This document shows, in pieces, positions 46,750-59,137 of a stretch of 64,000 bases of DNA. The stretch lies in the NCBI GenBank assembly GCA_951799445.1, contig OX637293.1, forward strand, positions 19,034,001 through 19,098,000. Reading direction: 5' to 3'. Made by a program: the position numbers and the translations under genes. The notes below the pieces were generated by a model. That model did no database searches, was not told the DNA's origin, and worked only from the letters and a program-made list of their open reading frames with translations. Position 1 is the first letter of the stretch; the number at the start of each line of letters is the position of its first letter. The stretch is from Pseudisothecium myosuroides. Its lineage: Eukaryota; Streptophyta; Bryopsida; Hypnales; Lembophyllaceae.

Positions 46750-48170
46750 CTCAATGCCGCCCCCGCCGAAGACCACGCGCATCCCAACAAATAACAATCC
46801 GGGATTAGGGTCCCTTTCCCCCTTGAATTTTAATCATGCTTGTGGAGGGGAGCCAGAGAGTCGTAGCACAGCGGAGCATATGAAAAAGACCGTAGATGAT
46901 CTGGGTGGAGTTCATGCTTGGGGTTGGGTTGGATGGACTAGACTAGTAACCCTCATGGAGGAGTTGGACTGACTGAACTGGAACTGGAATTCACTGGGGC
47001 TGCAAGCAAAGGCCGCCAGCCTGCAATGAACACTAGCAGCAGTAGTAGTTATACTTCTTCCAGTCCAGGAGATGAGTGATTATATTCATAGGATTCTACA
47101 TTACCACTGTGGACATTGGACGCTGCCAACAAAAAGAAGAACATCAACGCGGTGGTTTTGTTTCTACTACCACCACCGCTGGGGGATGCTAATCGGCAGC
47201 AGCGCCAGTCGTGGGCTTGCTGTTTTGTTTTCTTCTCTTGGCTTGGCTTGCTTGAGGTTTTGTCCTCGTTTGGCGCCATGCACCGGTCGATTAGGGGGTG
47301 CCGACGAACTTCTCTGGCACACGCGGAAATGGATTGACGAGGATTTGTTGTTCCTGAGGCGGTTTTGCAATGTGCTAAGTCAGGTATTGGTTTGCAATGT
47401 GCTAAGTCAGGGTTTGGTTATGTGGAAGAGGGGATTGCTGGTATGGGAGGTGACGGCTGCGGGGAGGGCGAGGAAGGAGGGGGCGATGGTGGTGCTTGCG
47501 AGGCTGACACTGGGATGAAAGGGTGGGGCAAATTTAGGGTTATGAATGGCGGGGTGGGGGTGCTTGGATTGCAAGGGCTTCAAAAATACTCCGAAAAATT
47601 CAATTATCAACGTTCCACTTCGATTTGTAGGTGAAGAAATCCGGAGGTCAACTTTCGAGGATTAGGGCTTACCATGAATCACGTGCCGCAATTTTGTTTT
47701 GGGTACCAGGGCCCTAGTCTGAACGTCTGCAAGTGTTTTGATCTTATTACTGTTCAGCATGAACACCGCTTTAAATAATTCGAATTTTCTGCTGTGAGGG
47801 TTTAGTCCTCAAGGAACACGTCTCAGTTTTTGATTTTTTTTTATCTACAGCAGATTAGTTTCTCTGAGCGGGATCGAGAATTAGGGTTGACTCTGAATAG
47901 CTACAATTTAGGTTTGAGTTTCAAGGTTGTAAGCAGATAAGTCCAGAGGTTTTGTCCTCTGCGGAATCTTTGGATCTTGTTCTTGAACGAATGTACACCG
48001 TTTCAATTCTTTCAAAACTTTACATTAGAGGGTTAGGCCCTCGAGAAACATGTCTCAGGTTTGGGTACAGGGCTTAGTGGTTTCTAACGTTTTCAAGGGC
48101 GATTTGGGGGACTGAATTGATATTTGTGTTGCTGAATTGGTACGCAGAAAGGGTAGTAAATACTTCATTG
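46750..48170. other. GC-richer region without an identified gene
   Basis: 46,760-47,560 is richer in G and C and contains several open frames on both strands (the longest, 47,072-47,518 plus, is 148 codons). The frames overlap one another, lack recognisable domains and include low-complexity Gly and Glu runs, so none is called as a gene. 47,600-48,100 is transcript-like sequence that could be a leader of the following exons, but this is not demonstrable. Confidence 0.35.
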
Positions 48171-48180
48171 CCAGTCGAGA

Positions 48181-49487
48181 TGACAAGCTTACCGGGGGAG
48201 ATGAGTACTGCGGAGGTGAAGAGCCAAAAGAAGAGGAAGCGCAGGAAAATCGAATGGGAATGGTGACGTTTAATGGGTAAAATCTCTTTTGGAATGTCCA
48301 TTAGTGAGTGCCCTAAACCCTATGTTTGGGTTAAATTGCACATAAATTGATTAATCTTTTGCTGAGGCAGTGACGCATGTCATGTATTTGTGGCACTTGT
48401 AGTAGGTTGTAACCTCTTGAAATGTGATTTTAGAAACTGAATTTTTACAACAAATTGCGGTGTTTGACCCAAATGTTTATTCCCAAATGTTTATTAATTC
48501 GTATCATTTCAAAAAAGTATTCAATTTGGAGCAAATTGGAAAGAGTTTGACAGAGCATATTTTGGGATGTTATAGGACTTGATGTTGAGTGTGAAGCAGC
48601 TGGCTATGGAGCGTGTGCTCCGCACACAAGAAAAATCACTTATTGGGCTCTTGATTCTTGTTGGACTGCGTGCAACTGGTAGGAGCCTCTGCCTAAACCC
48701 TAACCTCTAATTCTCCTTCTTTCTGGTGTCATTGTATTTTCCTCATTTTTGAATGTGTTAATATTTACATATTTCAATTCTAAGGAACTTTTAGTTTTAG
48801 TGTTGACCATTTGTTTGATGTTAGGAACGTATGCTTGCGTGGTACAATGGGAGGTTGAGGATATTCTCTATGTCAATTTGAGCATTTTCACCAATATTGA
48901 GCAGTGTGTTTTCTTTGAGAGATCAGTTTAGAGATCACTTTGGGTACAAGAGCCAAACTCTTTGAGATTAGTTTTTTCATTCAAATGGGAAGGTTGTAGA
49001 TCACTGCTGCAGGGACAGTAGACAGCCTGTTTTCCATTCCAAGGTGAGTGACCACACATTTTGCCTAGTCATGCATATTTCCAACTTGCTAATTTGACGC
49101 CCAACCAAGTGCATTGGAAGAGATGAGTTGTTGGGAACAAGGGTTAGTCAATAAAATATGGGATCTGTGGTCTATGATGGTTTTAGTATTTCTTACATCA
49201 TATGTGCCTATTCCTTGGATTATAGGTTTCATTATCAACTTTATTGTTTTTGCATTGAGTTATCTTCATCAAATTCCAATGTGTTTTTTGTTTCTCATTT
49301 TCAAATATTTTTGCCCGAGTGTAGGAATTATTCTGGAAGAATTCATGCTGGATCGTGTTCAAACCCTGCATCAACTGTACCTTCATCGGTGATTGATGAC
49401 TTGTGGGCTTATATTGAAGAGTTGGAAGTTGAAACCAACAAAACCAACCAGGATAAACTAATTATAGAAACAAATGAAGGGTCTTAG
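48181..49487 (+). CDS. Possible multi-exon gene, product unknown
   Basis: I do not recognise this protein. Candidate pieces are a start at about 48,180 encoding MTSLPGEMSTAEVKSQ and a Lys/Arg-rich tail before a GT (GGGAATG then GTGACG); an exon after TTATAG at about 48,575 that ends GCAACTG before GTAGGA (48,680); a possible exon after TTAG near 48,824; and a final exon after GTGTAG at 49,325 that encodes SSVIDDLWAYIEELEVE and stops at 49,487. The phases of these pieces do not all connect cleanly, so this is either a gene whose intron boundaries I have misjudged or a remnant. Confidence 0.3.
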
Positions 49488-50470
49488 CACCATGCAAAGT
49501 TAGCATGTGCCTCTCATCATCGACATGGTAGTTTTGGCTAGTTTTATATTGTATCGGACCCGAAGAAGGAACTCCAACATATTCTAGTACTTTCCGAATG
49601 CTTTTAAGATTCCTCCCAGATGAAGGCCCTTGATCCCAGCTTTAGGGTGTTCACTGAAACCCTCATTAGTCACAAATGCTACGAAGTTGAGTAAATATGA
49701 TCAGCGATGAGGTTGTAATTGTTGTTGGGTTGTGCAATTCACCTAAATTTGGATCTGGTAGAATTTCCGGAGAGGAGTTCCCCTAGGAACTGGCTTCCTT
49801 TACTTTATTTTTATAGATACATTAGGGTCCCTATTCTTTAGATTGGACTTTGTCGCTGTTAGAACACCGGTTTATATGATGGATCTTTTCTAGTACTCAT
49901 GCCCCAATTGACGCTATAAGAGTAGACTGGCTTTGGAAGCATGATTATAAACAGCTTGTACCTACCTTGAATGAAGGTACAAAGTTCATGTATCAATTTC
50001 TTGTTCACTTCCACTTTCTGGTTTCGAACTCGTGCAGGTTTTTGTTCATTCCATGTTGCTTGGCCTCAGAGAATGACGTCTTGCACGTCCTCAAATGTAA
50101 TGAATAGAATAAATAAATAAATAGGCCTCCAAATGTAATGGAGAGAATATGGTTAGTCCAAGTTTTCAACTTGCATTGAAACACTTTAAAAAAAGACACA
50201 TGCTCCATAGTTGTTATTCGGCAGTAGGTCTCACCATGTTTTTTTGGTTGTACTAAGGTATTGATTATTTTGATATATGTAAAATAATTACACTTCTTGT
50301 TTAGAAAGTCTTCACATTTCTTCTATGTTTTTTTTTGCATTTAACAGCACATTTTCGTGTGATGATTGTGTGCATTGCATGAAGAATCTTTCATAAACAA
50401 GAATTGTTCACCTACACTTTTCAAGTCTTTTTCCAGCTTCTATTCTTTATTACATTGTTGATCTTGACAG
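49488..50470. other. Intergenic, no gene found
   Basis: AT-rich sequence without recognised genes, repeats or element ends. Confidence 0.35.
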
Positions 50471-50471
50471 A

Positions 50472-50622
50472 GATTTCCAGTTCAACAGTAACACTTGGAT
50501 TTTGAATGTCTATGGGAAGCAAGGACATCTCTCATGTGGTTATGGGTTTTGGATACCAGGTGTATGGGAAATTGGTAATCCTACATTGTGCAATGAAAGA
50601 AGTATTGCCAAGCATATCGGTA
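50472..50622 (+). other. Orphan exon-like open frame
   Basis: After an acceptor-like TCTTGACAG, an open frame encodes FNSNTWILNVYGKQGHLSCG, then YGFWIPGVWEIGNP and RSIAKHI, and meets a donor-like GGTAATTC. The Trp- and Gly-rich composition looks like real protein, but I cannot name the family and no neighbouring exon was found before the TTAA element at 50,725. Confidence 0.3.
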
Positions 50623-50724
50623 ATTCTTCAAATCAATTAACATACAAGCTTCTATCACCACGTATTTGTAAAACCAAGTATAATATAGACTCTACTCACA
50701 CATTTAAAAAAAAGCGTTTATTAA

Positions 50725-51583
50725 CCCTAAAGGACCAAGTTAGGCCTTTTTTTCTAACAAAAAACACTCAAAATTCCTATTTCTATAGCAAAGAGTAGAA
50801 AAATTGAAAATTGCTTTTTTGCACATCTAACTATATGATCTTACACCTAACTTGTATGAAAATGTGTGGAAAAAATTTCAGAATTTTTGACCGCACAGAT
50901 TGCAAAATATCTGCGTTTAAAGTGGAAAAAACAATTTTTTCAATACATTGCGGGATTAGAGTATTTGACTTTGAACCTTCTTAACTTTAATTTTTTGCAC
51001 TATAGAATTTTGAGCTTTAAACCTTTATGGTGGAGAATTGAGTTGAGAGTCTAGGAAAAATAAAGTTAGTTTATTTTTTATTCTTTAAAAAATTGTTAAG
51101 TAGAAGTAGGTGAGAGATAGAAGGAAAATCTAAAATAATTATATCTTTTAGATGGAACTAAAATGCACTAATCCCAATGGTGAGATTGATTTAGGAAGCA
51201 ACCTAAACCATGTGGAACTTTTTTTTTGAAAAATTGTAAAAATTGCATTCAAAAATGAATCTTATAAGTTATTTTTTCAAGAAGATGCCCAATTGCCCAA
51301 AAAATAAGATTGTCTATAATTTTCTCATAACAATTCCAATTGGAATGAATCAAAGTTTTCCATGTAGTGAAAAATATAATCTACGAGTTGTTGTTTTTTA
51401 ATTCAATTTTTTTTTTTAAATTGTTGTTTCTGTGCACAAATTGAAAAAAAATTATATTTCCATATAGCTAATCAATTTTTCTATTTTAAAAAACAGTTTT
51501 AAAAAATTAGGAGAAAAATTTAGCCCGTAGGTACCTACCTGAAATTCCATTTGTCCCCCAAAGGAACAATGATTCTTTAGGAG
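50725..51583. mobile_element. TTAA element, main family
   Basis: The left end reads TTAA then CCCTAAAGGACCAAG and the right end GATTCTTTAGGAG then TTAA. The interior matches 60,062-60,989 in reverse orientation (phrases TTTTTGACCGCACAGATTGC, GAGTTGAGAGTCTAGG). 859 bp, non-coding. Confidence 0.75.
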
Positions 51584-51587
51584 TTAA

Positions 51588-52182
51588 CAATATTTTACAC
51601 TCACATGTAGAAATGATCTGCTCAATCAAGTTGTTGTGTCATTCTAGAATTAAAAAATAAGCACTCCATGGTTATCAATTAAAAGATTAAATTGCAATCA
51701 ATCAATCAATTTTAGGAATTCAAAAAAATTAAATTGCAGTAAAAACTAGACTTGATAAGCTCCCTTGCATTAGTTGAATACAAATTCAAAAAAGATCATT
51801 TTTATGACTAAAATGCAAAAAAAATAGAAAAGAGTAAAAGTTATCAAACTACACTATAAGGTGATTTATAGATTTGCCAATTTCTTATATAAGAAAGTCA
51901 AACAATATCACAAAGAGGGAAAATCCAACACCATTCATTGAGAATGTGTTCAAGCAACTCCTTCAAGAAACATTGGATGAAGAAATGTTTTTTTTCCATC
52001 CTAGAGGCCTCCTTGAAATCATTGAATAGACACCAAACGCCCTCTTCATCTCAAACTCTCAAAGTCTTGAATTCAATATTAAAATGTCATTTTTTTATTA
52101 CTATTTCATAATAATTGGCAGTGTATACTTTTTTGGTACTAACTCAATTGATGATTGAATCAGTGTCTGCTTTTTTAATACT
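51588..52182. repeat. Dispersed repeat shared with 11.0 and 29.5-30.9 kb
   Basis: 51,610-52,030 matches 29,465-29,707 joined to 30,650-30,870 and supplies the uninterrupted version of two TTAA insertion sites. Confidence 0.6.
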
Positions 52183-52530
52183 AACTCAATCGACAACTGA
52201 ATCAATACTAGATCAATCACCTATTGATTTAGTATTATAAAAGCACTCTATAAATTGAAGTTTGAAACAATAATAGATGTATACTTAATTTGGTAAATTT
52301 TCAATACAAACTCAATATCAATTCAATTGTATCCAAAAAGGTATTGAAGTAGCACTCAATTGAAAATTGAATCAACTGCACTAGATCAATCACCCATTGA
52401 TTTAGTATTATAAAAACACTCTACAAATTGAAGTTTGAAACAATGCAAGATATACACTTAATTTCATAAATTTTAGTACAACTCAATATCGACTCAATTC
52501 TATCCAAGAAAGTATTGAAATAGCACTTAG
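52183..52530. repeat. Tandem repeat, about 171 bp x 2
   Basis: Two copies, near 52,183 and 52,354, share ACTAGATCAATCACC, TTGATTTAGTATTATAAAA and ATTGAAGTTTGAAACAAT. Non-coding. Confidence 0.75.
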
Positions 52531-52902
52531 GTCATGAAACACCTTTGCAAAAAAGATTCTCATCAAAACAATGAAGTAAAGAGTATAAGAAAGGGGCCAT
52601 ACTATCTTTCTTTTTTTTTAAACGATGAATTACAACAAATTATGGCCAAATGTATTGTACATGTAATGTTCCAATTCAAGTGATTCATTCCTTTTTTACA
52701 GTGATTAATTGGCACATGATAATCAACTTGGCCTTAACTAACTCTTCCAACTGCTTTATGAGTCGAAAATGCATGGATGGATGATTGAAGGGCACTAAAT
52801 AACAGTATAAGGACTATTATATGTTAATAACAATGAATCGCAATGAATCAGACTATCTAGTTAGCACTTTAGCCTTGATGATGACAGTATCTACGTCCTT
52901 AA

Positions 52903-53540
52903 CCCCTAAATGCCCAAGGCACCCAATATGGGTGTTGACAGTACTTTAAAGTTAAATAAAATCTAACCAATTTTCTATTTTTAGTAGTTTATATTTTTGA
53001 AAAATTCTTTTTGAAGTCTAGTTTTAGCATCTAAAATCCAATTTTGAAAATGATTGATTATGATTTTTCTATTCAAGATTTTGTATAAGGGTACCCATTG
53101 TAATCTTGACTTTCCGTAGCCGGTAGAGGACTTTTGGATATGAGCCTCAAATACACTAGATCTTGGAGAAAAAATCACATTAAAAAATCATTTAAAAAAA
53201 TTGTAGAGTAGATTTTGAGAAGATGTAAATTGATTGAGGTTATGCATGTTAGGTCCTTTAACCTCATATTTATTTGGTGATCAACTTTTGAGATTTGACT
53301 TGTGAAAAAAGGATTCCAAAAATTTCTTAGTTTTAACACCCTCATGATCAAACATTATATCTTTCAATCAATAACTGATATTGTTGTGTTTTCTTTTCCT
53401 ATGTGATCTCTAACATGTCAAGTTTGAATTTGTATGGTTACAATTCAAAAAAAATTGATACAACTTATCAAAATGTTGGCTTTTTGTTCAACTTAGAGCA
53501 AAATTCAAGAAGCTGAAAAAAGGCCTTGGGCATTTAGGGG
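52903..53540. mobile_element. TTAA element, family B
   Basis: The ends are TTAA then CCCCTAAATGCCCAAGGC and GCCTTGGGCATTTAGGGG then TTAA, an 18-bp near-perfect inverted repeat. 638 bp, non-coding. It shares its right TTAA with the left TTAA of the next element. Confidence 0.88.
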
Positions 53541-53544
53541 TTAA

Positions 53545-54512
53545 CCCTAGACCGCCCATGGCCGTTTTGGGTAAAAAACATCCTAGCTTTTGAAGTGCTA
53601 TAAATCTAAATGTGACTAAGTAATGAAGATCTTAACCGTACAATCATGTAGTAAACATGTTGTAGATGTCATGGATCAAATTTGAAGTCATTTGACCGTG
53701 TAGATTGCAAGATAATAATGTTTTAGTGTTGAAAAAGAATGCTGAAATTTTCCTAAAAACACATTTAGAGGCCAAATTTGATTTCTAAACCTAATCAAAT
53801 GAAAAAACTTTAAACTACAATGTGATTCAAAATCAGGATACAAACACATTGGTGAAAAAAATATCATTCAATTGACTCAATGTGTTTGCAAAATGGCTTG
53901 CAAATGTCAAAAATAGGCAAGAAAAGTTGCAAAAAACACATCTAGGGCTGAACTTCCTTCTACTAAAATGCTTCTCAGTCATTCATAACCTCTTGGATTG
54001 ATATGAAATTCTAGCCACACAAACTAGACTAGTATGTGCAACTTTCTCAAAAAAATTTATTGGAAATGGACACTGTATGAAGCAGATACAAGCCGCCAAA
54101 GTTCACTGTAGTCCAAGAATGCCGGGATTTTGAATTTCGAATTGCTCCCAAACATTCAAAAAAACTTGGATTGACGTGAAAATTTTACCACAATAACTAG
54201 ACTTCAAGGGGAATATAACCCAACAAATTTTTATTGAAATCGAACAACAGATGAAGGAGATACAAGCCCCCGAAGTTGCAGCCATGAATTGCACTTTGGT
54301 GAATCAAATTGAACCTGTGAACTTCGATTGGCTTCCAAAAAATCATTACCTCTTGGATTGATCTGAAAATTTTACTACACAAACTAGAAGAAAAGGCGCA
54401 AATTTTACAACAAGTTTTATTGAATTTGGACATCGGATGCAAAAGTTACAATACTTTGAATTTAACTTAAAACTATGTGAGGACACTTTTTGTCCTCTTG
54501 GGCGGTCTAGGG
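53545..54512. mobile_element. TTAA element, family C
   Basis: The ends are TTAA then CCCTAGACCGCCCA and, in reverse complement, TTAA then CCCTAGACCGCCCAAG. The terminal repeat is distinct from families A and B, yet the target site and CCCTA start are the same. The interior has four loosely repeated motifs resembling TCTTGGATTGATMTGAAAWT (near 53,990, 54,165 and 54,352). 968 bp, non-coding. It sits in a protein-coding exon of the IMPACT pseudogene. Confidence 0.88.
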
Positions 54513-54899
54513 TTAAGGCAATCCGAGGTCATTTTTCCATATGCTAGCGTCACCAGTTTGCAGAAGTAAGCATGACGTACTTCAATCCACCATTTGCTTC
54601 CAACAAATACAGGAATATAACAAATTTTCAAATATATCAAAGCAGACCTACCGAGTGACAACCACCATAACATGATCAATCCAGAGGAGGCAATTGCAGT
54701 CAGCATGGGCCGACCTGCTGTCCCTCCCGGCTCTCCATCGTCACTGAATTGAATCGTGTACGATCCCCAATCTGTGCCAAAACAAAGCCTCGGTGCACTG
54801 GAGTTCTCGTGAAGACGTGAACAAATACTTAACCACGCAAAAGCTGCAGGCATCAAGAATCTTTGTGTCTGCAAGTTAGAAATGAGGAGGTGCACAACG

Positions 54900-55416
54900 G
54901 TCGGTTTGTCTTACCAACCTTGAAAGCCCAGCAGTTGTGGGAAGCGCTTGAATCACGTATCTGCACTTGCGCATCGTAACGAACCTCAGAATGTCAGCTT
55001 CGAGAGAAGCAACTCGCCAGGAATACGTTAATAATGGCAGATTTTCAAAGCGAAAGAATTAAACGAGACAAGCGTAGTATGTTCAACAATGTTGTCAATG
55101 TACACGTAAAGCCATTACTAGCAAGTCGCTCACTAATATTGACTTCTCCTTTTCTTAGTGAAAATTGGCTATGGCTCGTTCGCAGAGGACTTTAGAACAA
55201 TCAAATGCAAATATTAAATTGGAGTTAAAAAGTGTTGAACAAGTGGAACTTGATGCGTTTCAAAATCAGCGAATTCTCTCCATAATTCCAAGCATTCAAG
55301 TACCAAGGAATTGGTAAAAGCATAGCACACAGCACCTCCGAAACTAGATATCCTCCGCACAGTGCTACTGATCTATTGCAAATTTAATGAACAAAAATGT
55401 TAGTTTCAATTCTGCA
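54900..55416. other. Upstream part of the IMPACT pseudogene, no exon recognised
   Basis: Moderately AT-rich sequence that should contain earlier exons or introns of the IMPACT-like gene. I could not identify a further exon. Confidence 0.35.
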
Positions 55417-55420
55417 TTAA

Positions 55421-56056
55421 CCCCTAAATGCCCAAGGCACCAAAATGTGGTGTCCAAGAAACTTTGAAGTTGAATAAAACCTTATCAAATTGCTATTTTT
55501 AGTAGTTTATATTTTTGAAAGATTCTTTTTGAAGTCTAGTTTTAGCATCAAAAATCCAATTTTGAAAATGAATGATTACGATTTTTCTATTCAAGATTTT
55601 GTTCAAAGGTACCCATTGCAATCTTGACTTTTCGTAGTATTGAGGGCTCTTGGAAATGAGCCTCAAATACACTAGATCTTGAAGAAAAAATCACACTAGA
55701 AATTCATTTAAAAAAATTGTAGAGTAGATTTTGAAAAATCATAAATTGATTGGGGTTATATTTGTTAGATCCTTCAACCTCATATTTTTTTGGTCTTGAA
55801 CTTTTTAGATTTGACATGCAATAAGAGAACTCAAAGATTTTTATAGTTTTAACACCATGATGATCAAACATTATAATCTTTCAATCCTTAAATGATATTG
55901 TTGTGTTTTCTTTTCCTATGTGATCTCTAACATGTCTTGTTTGAATTTGTACGGTTACAATTCAAAAACAATTGATTGAACTTATCAAAACGTTGGCTTT
56001 TGTTCAATTTAGAGTAAATTTCAAGAGGCTCAAAACAGGCCTTGGGCATTTAGGGG
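55421..56056. mobile_element. TTAA element, family B
   Basis: The ends are TTAA then CCCCTAAATGCCCAAGGC and GGCCTTGGGCATTTAGGGG then TTAA. 636 bp, closely similar to 52,903-53,540 over its entire length. Non-coding. Confidence 0.88.
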
Positions 56057-56060
56057 TTAA

Positions 56061-56869
56061 GCAACCGTTGTTGAGGCTTTTGGAAAGCACAACCAGGTTG
56101 TTTCTATGGCCCAAAGTAATTCTTTTTGAACTGCACTAATTGGTATCTCATGGTCACCCGTTTGAGAAGGGAATAGTGTGTCAAAGTCCAAAATTAATTT
56201 TGCCCAAATGGACAAGTGAAATGATGGTACAAAATTCGTACATTTATGAGATGATTGTTTTGAAATCCCTCTTGTAAATCCTCTTAAATCTTCCTTTTGC
56301 AATGAAAATATTTCTATTGTTTAAATAAATAAATAAATAAATAAATAAACTTTTTCTTAAATTGACCCACATTGAACACTTGTCAATTTATTTTTCTTTG
56401 GATTTTAATCTTCTTCCATCTTTGTGTCTTTTTTTGAATGTCAGTGTTCAACTCATAGTTACATTCAATCAATGATTTTCCAAGATCCAAATGATATTTT
56501 TGAAAAAGTTAAATGCCTTATAAGCTTCCTCATCAAAATTGATTCAATAAGTTTTCAACTTCTATTGGTTACTTTGATGTTACAATTTCAATGTGTAATT
56601 GAATTAATACTAGCAAGTACATTTTTCAATTTCCTCAAATCAGAGATGCTAATTTAGTGCATTATCAAGGGCAACTGAAATAATGTTGGCAATAAATAGA
56701 TTGAAATTGTGTTGAGATCTTGAGAATTAAAAAAACATTATATTAAGATGTGTTGACTCAATGGAATTTTCAAGACCACTTAAATTTTGACTCAATACCA
56801 ATTCAATTGGTCATTGATATGGCATTGAAATTTAGTGCCAATTAGTCACATTTATTTGTAAAAGGTCGA
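56061..56869. other. Intergenic, no gene found
   Basis: AT-rich sequence containing an AAAT microsatellite at 56,322-56,349. Open frames are short and without domains. Confidence 0.4.
56322..56349. repeat. AAAT microsatellite
   Basis: Seven AAAT units in a row. Confidence 0.85.
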
Positions 56870-57800
56870 CGAATTTTTTTGCTAGTATATGGAGGTATAG
56901 CCTCAATATCTTGCAATGGCCGGGAAGGTTATCTAAAAATATCCAACATCAACAAATTTATCAAATACATCATAACATTGCAAAGGCTAGGGAGAATTGA
57001 TGTCTTTTATTAAAAAAAAATTACTGTCTAAAAAATAACCCTATAATTTATTACTTACCACCATTGATAAAAAAAAATTTGAAATCTTAAAATCAAAGAC
57101 TCCAAATTAATTGCAAGAGGTAAAGAAATATATATGTAAACCAACTACAAATTAGATGGCAAATATTTACATAATTAGCTTTGGACAAATATGGCTTGGT
57201 CAATGAGTCCCCTTAGCCCTAATTAGCATACCTCCAAAATTGTATGTTGAATGCCAAAAGAACAATTTAAGAAACAAAAGATGACCTTTGTTAAACATTT
57301 ATGGCATTTACTTATTTTCTATAGTAATATGATCTTTATGTATTTGTCTATTTTTACACTATAATGGACTTTGTTTCGTCAATTTTATAGTAAAAATGTG
57401 GTTTTAAGCGTTAAAGCTCCCTACATTTGAATAGTGGATGTGCCTTGGTCAAACTTGATTGTAACTTCCCAATGGTATCTATATTTGTTTTTTTGATTTG
57501 AGCTTGAAAAATGAAGCCTAACAAGTTGTATTTCTACTCCATTCTAGAAATTTGGAAAAATCCAAAATTTTAAATGAATGAGTTATTGCAATTGGAAGTT
57601 TTATGTGTGAAAATCCAAATATCACAACATTGTATATCTTTCATTCATATCTTTTAAAAAAAATTCATTTTAAGGTTCAAGCTGCAAAATATTATTCCTT
57701 AGTCTAACCTAAATTATTGATCAAAATTCCAAATCATTCTAATATACATTCAAATTCAAATAATCTTATGTCTTTATTACAATTTTTAAAATCACAAAGA
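56870..57800. repeat. Dispersed repeat shared with 32.5-34.0 kb
   Basis: Similar over most of its length to 32,510-33,003 and 33,556-34,015, and uninterrupted where that copy carries the Stowaway-like element. Confidence 0.6.
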
Positions 57801-58897
57801 GGTTGAGAGGTTATGTATAATCATCCACAAATATATTGTTTAAACATGTCCTTTTCCTCTCGATTTGTCAAAATCTCCAGGTTCACCTGCCACAAAGCAC
57901 AACCAGTAACAGAAGATTTATCAAATATTATTAGTCAAAGAAATATATATCCACATTCAAAACATGCATATAGATATAGAATAATTGCAGGCGCTCAATG
58001 TATGTCAAAAAAAAAAACATGATTTTCGGCTTCTAGAGTAAGGTAATCAATTTAAAAGATGGGGCAATACCTTCCTTACCTCTGCCAACCAAGCACTAAA
58101 TTCTGGCCTCCTTGTCCTGCAAAACACGAAATAAAATGCATCAGAGATTTCCTAATGTGTCCATTTATAGTTTAACAAGAAAAATGATAATCAGGAGGCA
58201 GATATTCTCCTATTCTCCTATAAGATACTAACATTGGATTTACCCATGCCAAAATAAGCCACCACCCACAAAATAATTAATAGATCATATCAACCATAAT
58301 ACAAGAACAAGAAGGATAAAGATTTACAAAGTCCTTAGGTCAATTCTACCCTCCACTAAAAAGTAAGGACTACAAATAAGAATTTGAAAGCGAAACCAAC
58401 CACATGTCGAGTTCTTTAATAATCCCATATTTGCCCCAAGATTTGGTTATTGAACCCTTGACTCGCTTTTGGACCTTCTTTTTCTTTTTCTTTCTCTTCT
58501 CTTGTTCTCGTTCCTTCTCCTTCATCTTCCGTTTCTTCAGCACACAATTACATGAGATGAATTTTGTAAGTAAAACACATTGCCTGCAGAGATCGTAGCA
58601 CAAAGAGAATGGAAGGAGGTAAGAATGGAAAGAATATAAAGGTAGAGCAAAAGAAAGACATATCAAGGCTATGCAGACACATCTCACACAGTCTACCTTC
58701 TCCTTTACTGTCTTCATGTTTCTTAGTCGAATTTTTGTGCCTGTGCTTCTCTTTAGCGCCGAGAGAACGAGAGCGCTTGCGTTTCTATTTTAGGAGTAAG
58801 GGCTATCAGAACGGTGCCGCCTGCGGCGCTTGCCTTGGTCTCTCTCTAAGCTGCGAGATTGGCAATGTTCATCGCTCTCCTTGTCATCCGCAGCCAT
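57800..58897 (-). pseudogene. SCI1-like (style cell-cycle inhibitor 1 family) pseudogene
   Basis: The first exon starts at ATG 58,897 with MAADDKESDEH and an Arg-rich stretch (KRRRRHRSDSPYS). A frameshift and an in-frame TAG follow near 58,785-58,800, after which RKRSRSLGAKEKHRHK continues in another frame. Exon 58,534-58,401 encodes a Lys/Glu-rich segment ending SWGKYGIIKELDMW. Exon 58,116-58,080 encodes TRRPEFSAWLAE. The exon starting at 57,886 encodes VNLEILTNREEKDMFKQ, then shifts frame before FVDDYT. The GKYGII...RPEFSAWLAEV core is, to my recollection, that of the SCI1-like nuclear proteins of plants. Junctions are GT-AG, but at least two frameshifts and a stop make it a pseudogene, unless unusual splicing avoids them. 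Confidence 0.6.
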
Positions 58898-59137
58898 CAC
58901 TTCCTAAACCCCTAAAGGACCCAGAATTTATAGTCTGAAAATAACCACTTCAATTGTCAAAATATAATTAAGACGTGACCAAATTTAATATTACCAGAGT
59001 CGGTGAAAACATTGAGTGTGTTGGTCCAAATTTGAATAAATTGGACAAAAACTAGGCCTTCATATGATCTACTCAAAAATGATAAAAACCATGAGGGCCC
59101 GTTGGACCGTTGGGGAACAACATATTCAAGCTCTCAC

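Larger units (their letters stand above)
52850..54868 (-). pseudogene. IMPACT/YigZ-family (UPF0029) pseudogene, split by transposons
   Basis: Exon 54,868-54,652 follows an acceptor (CTTGCAG) and ends at a GT donor. It encodes IQFSDDGEPGGTAGRPMLTA and IASSG, the diagnostic core of the IMPACT N-terminal family, whose members include the YigZ proteins and a regulator of the GCN2 kinase. One base is missing just after this core; the shifted frame then reads IDHVMVVVTR as expected. A degenerate next exon (about 54,620-54,517) ends with MTSDCL and is cut at TTAA by two back-to-back elements (53,545-54,512 and 52,903-53,540). Beyond them, from 52,902 downward, the sequence continues in frame with KDVDTVIIKAKV, so the exon was whole before the insertions. 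It is not functional. Confidence 0.75.

Noticed and set aside
47072..47518. 148-codon plus-strand open frame in the GC-richer region
   Set aside because: It overlaps equally long frames on both strands, has low-complexity composition and no recognisable domain.
58370..58717. 115-codon minus-strand open frame as an independent gene
   Set aside because: Its Lys-rich half is one exon of the SCI1-like pseudogene; the upstream half is intron read through.
58900..58920. TAAACCCCTAAAGGACCCAG just upstream of the SCI1-like ATG as another TTAA element end
   Set aside because: The tetranucleotide is TAAA, and no partner end or family interior was found beside it.
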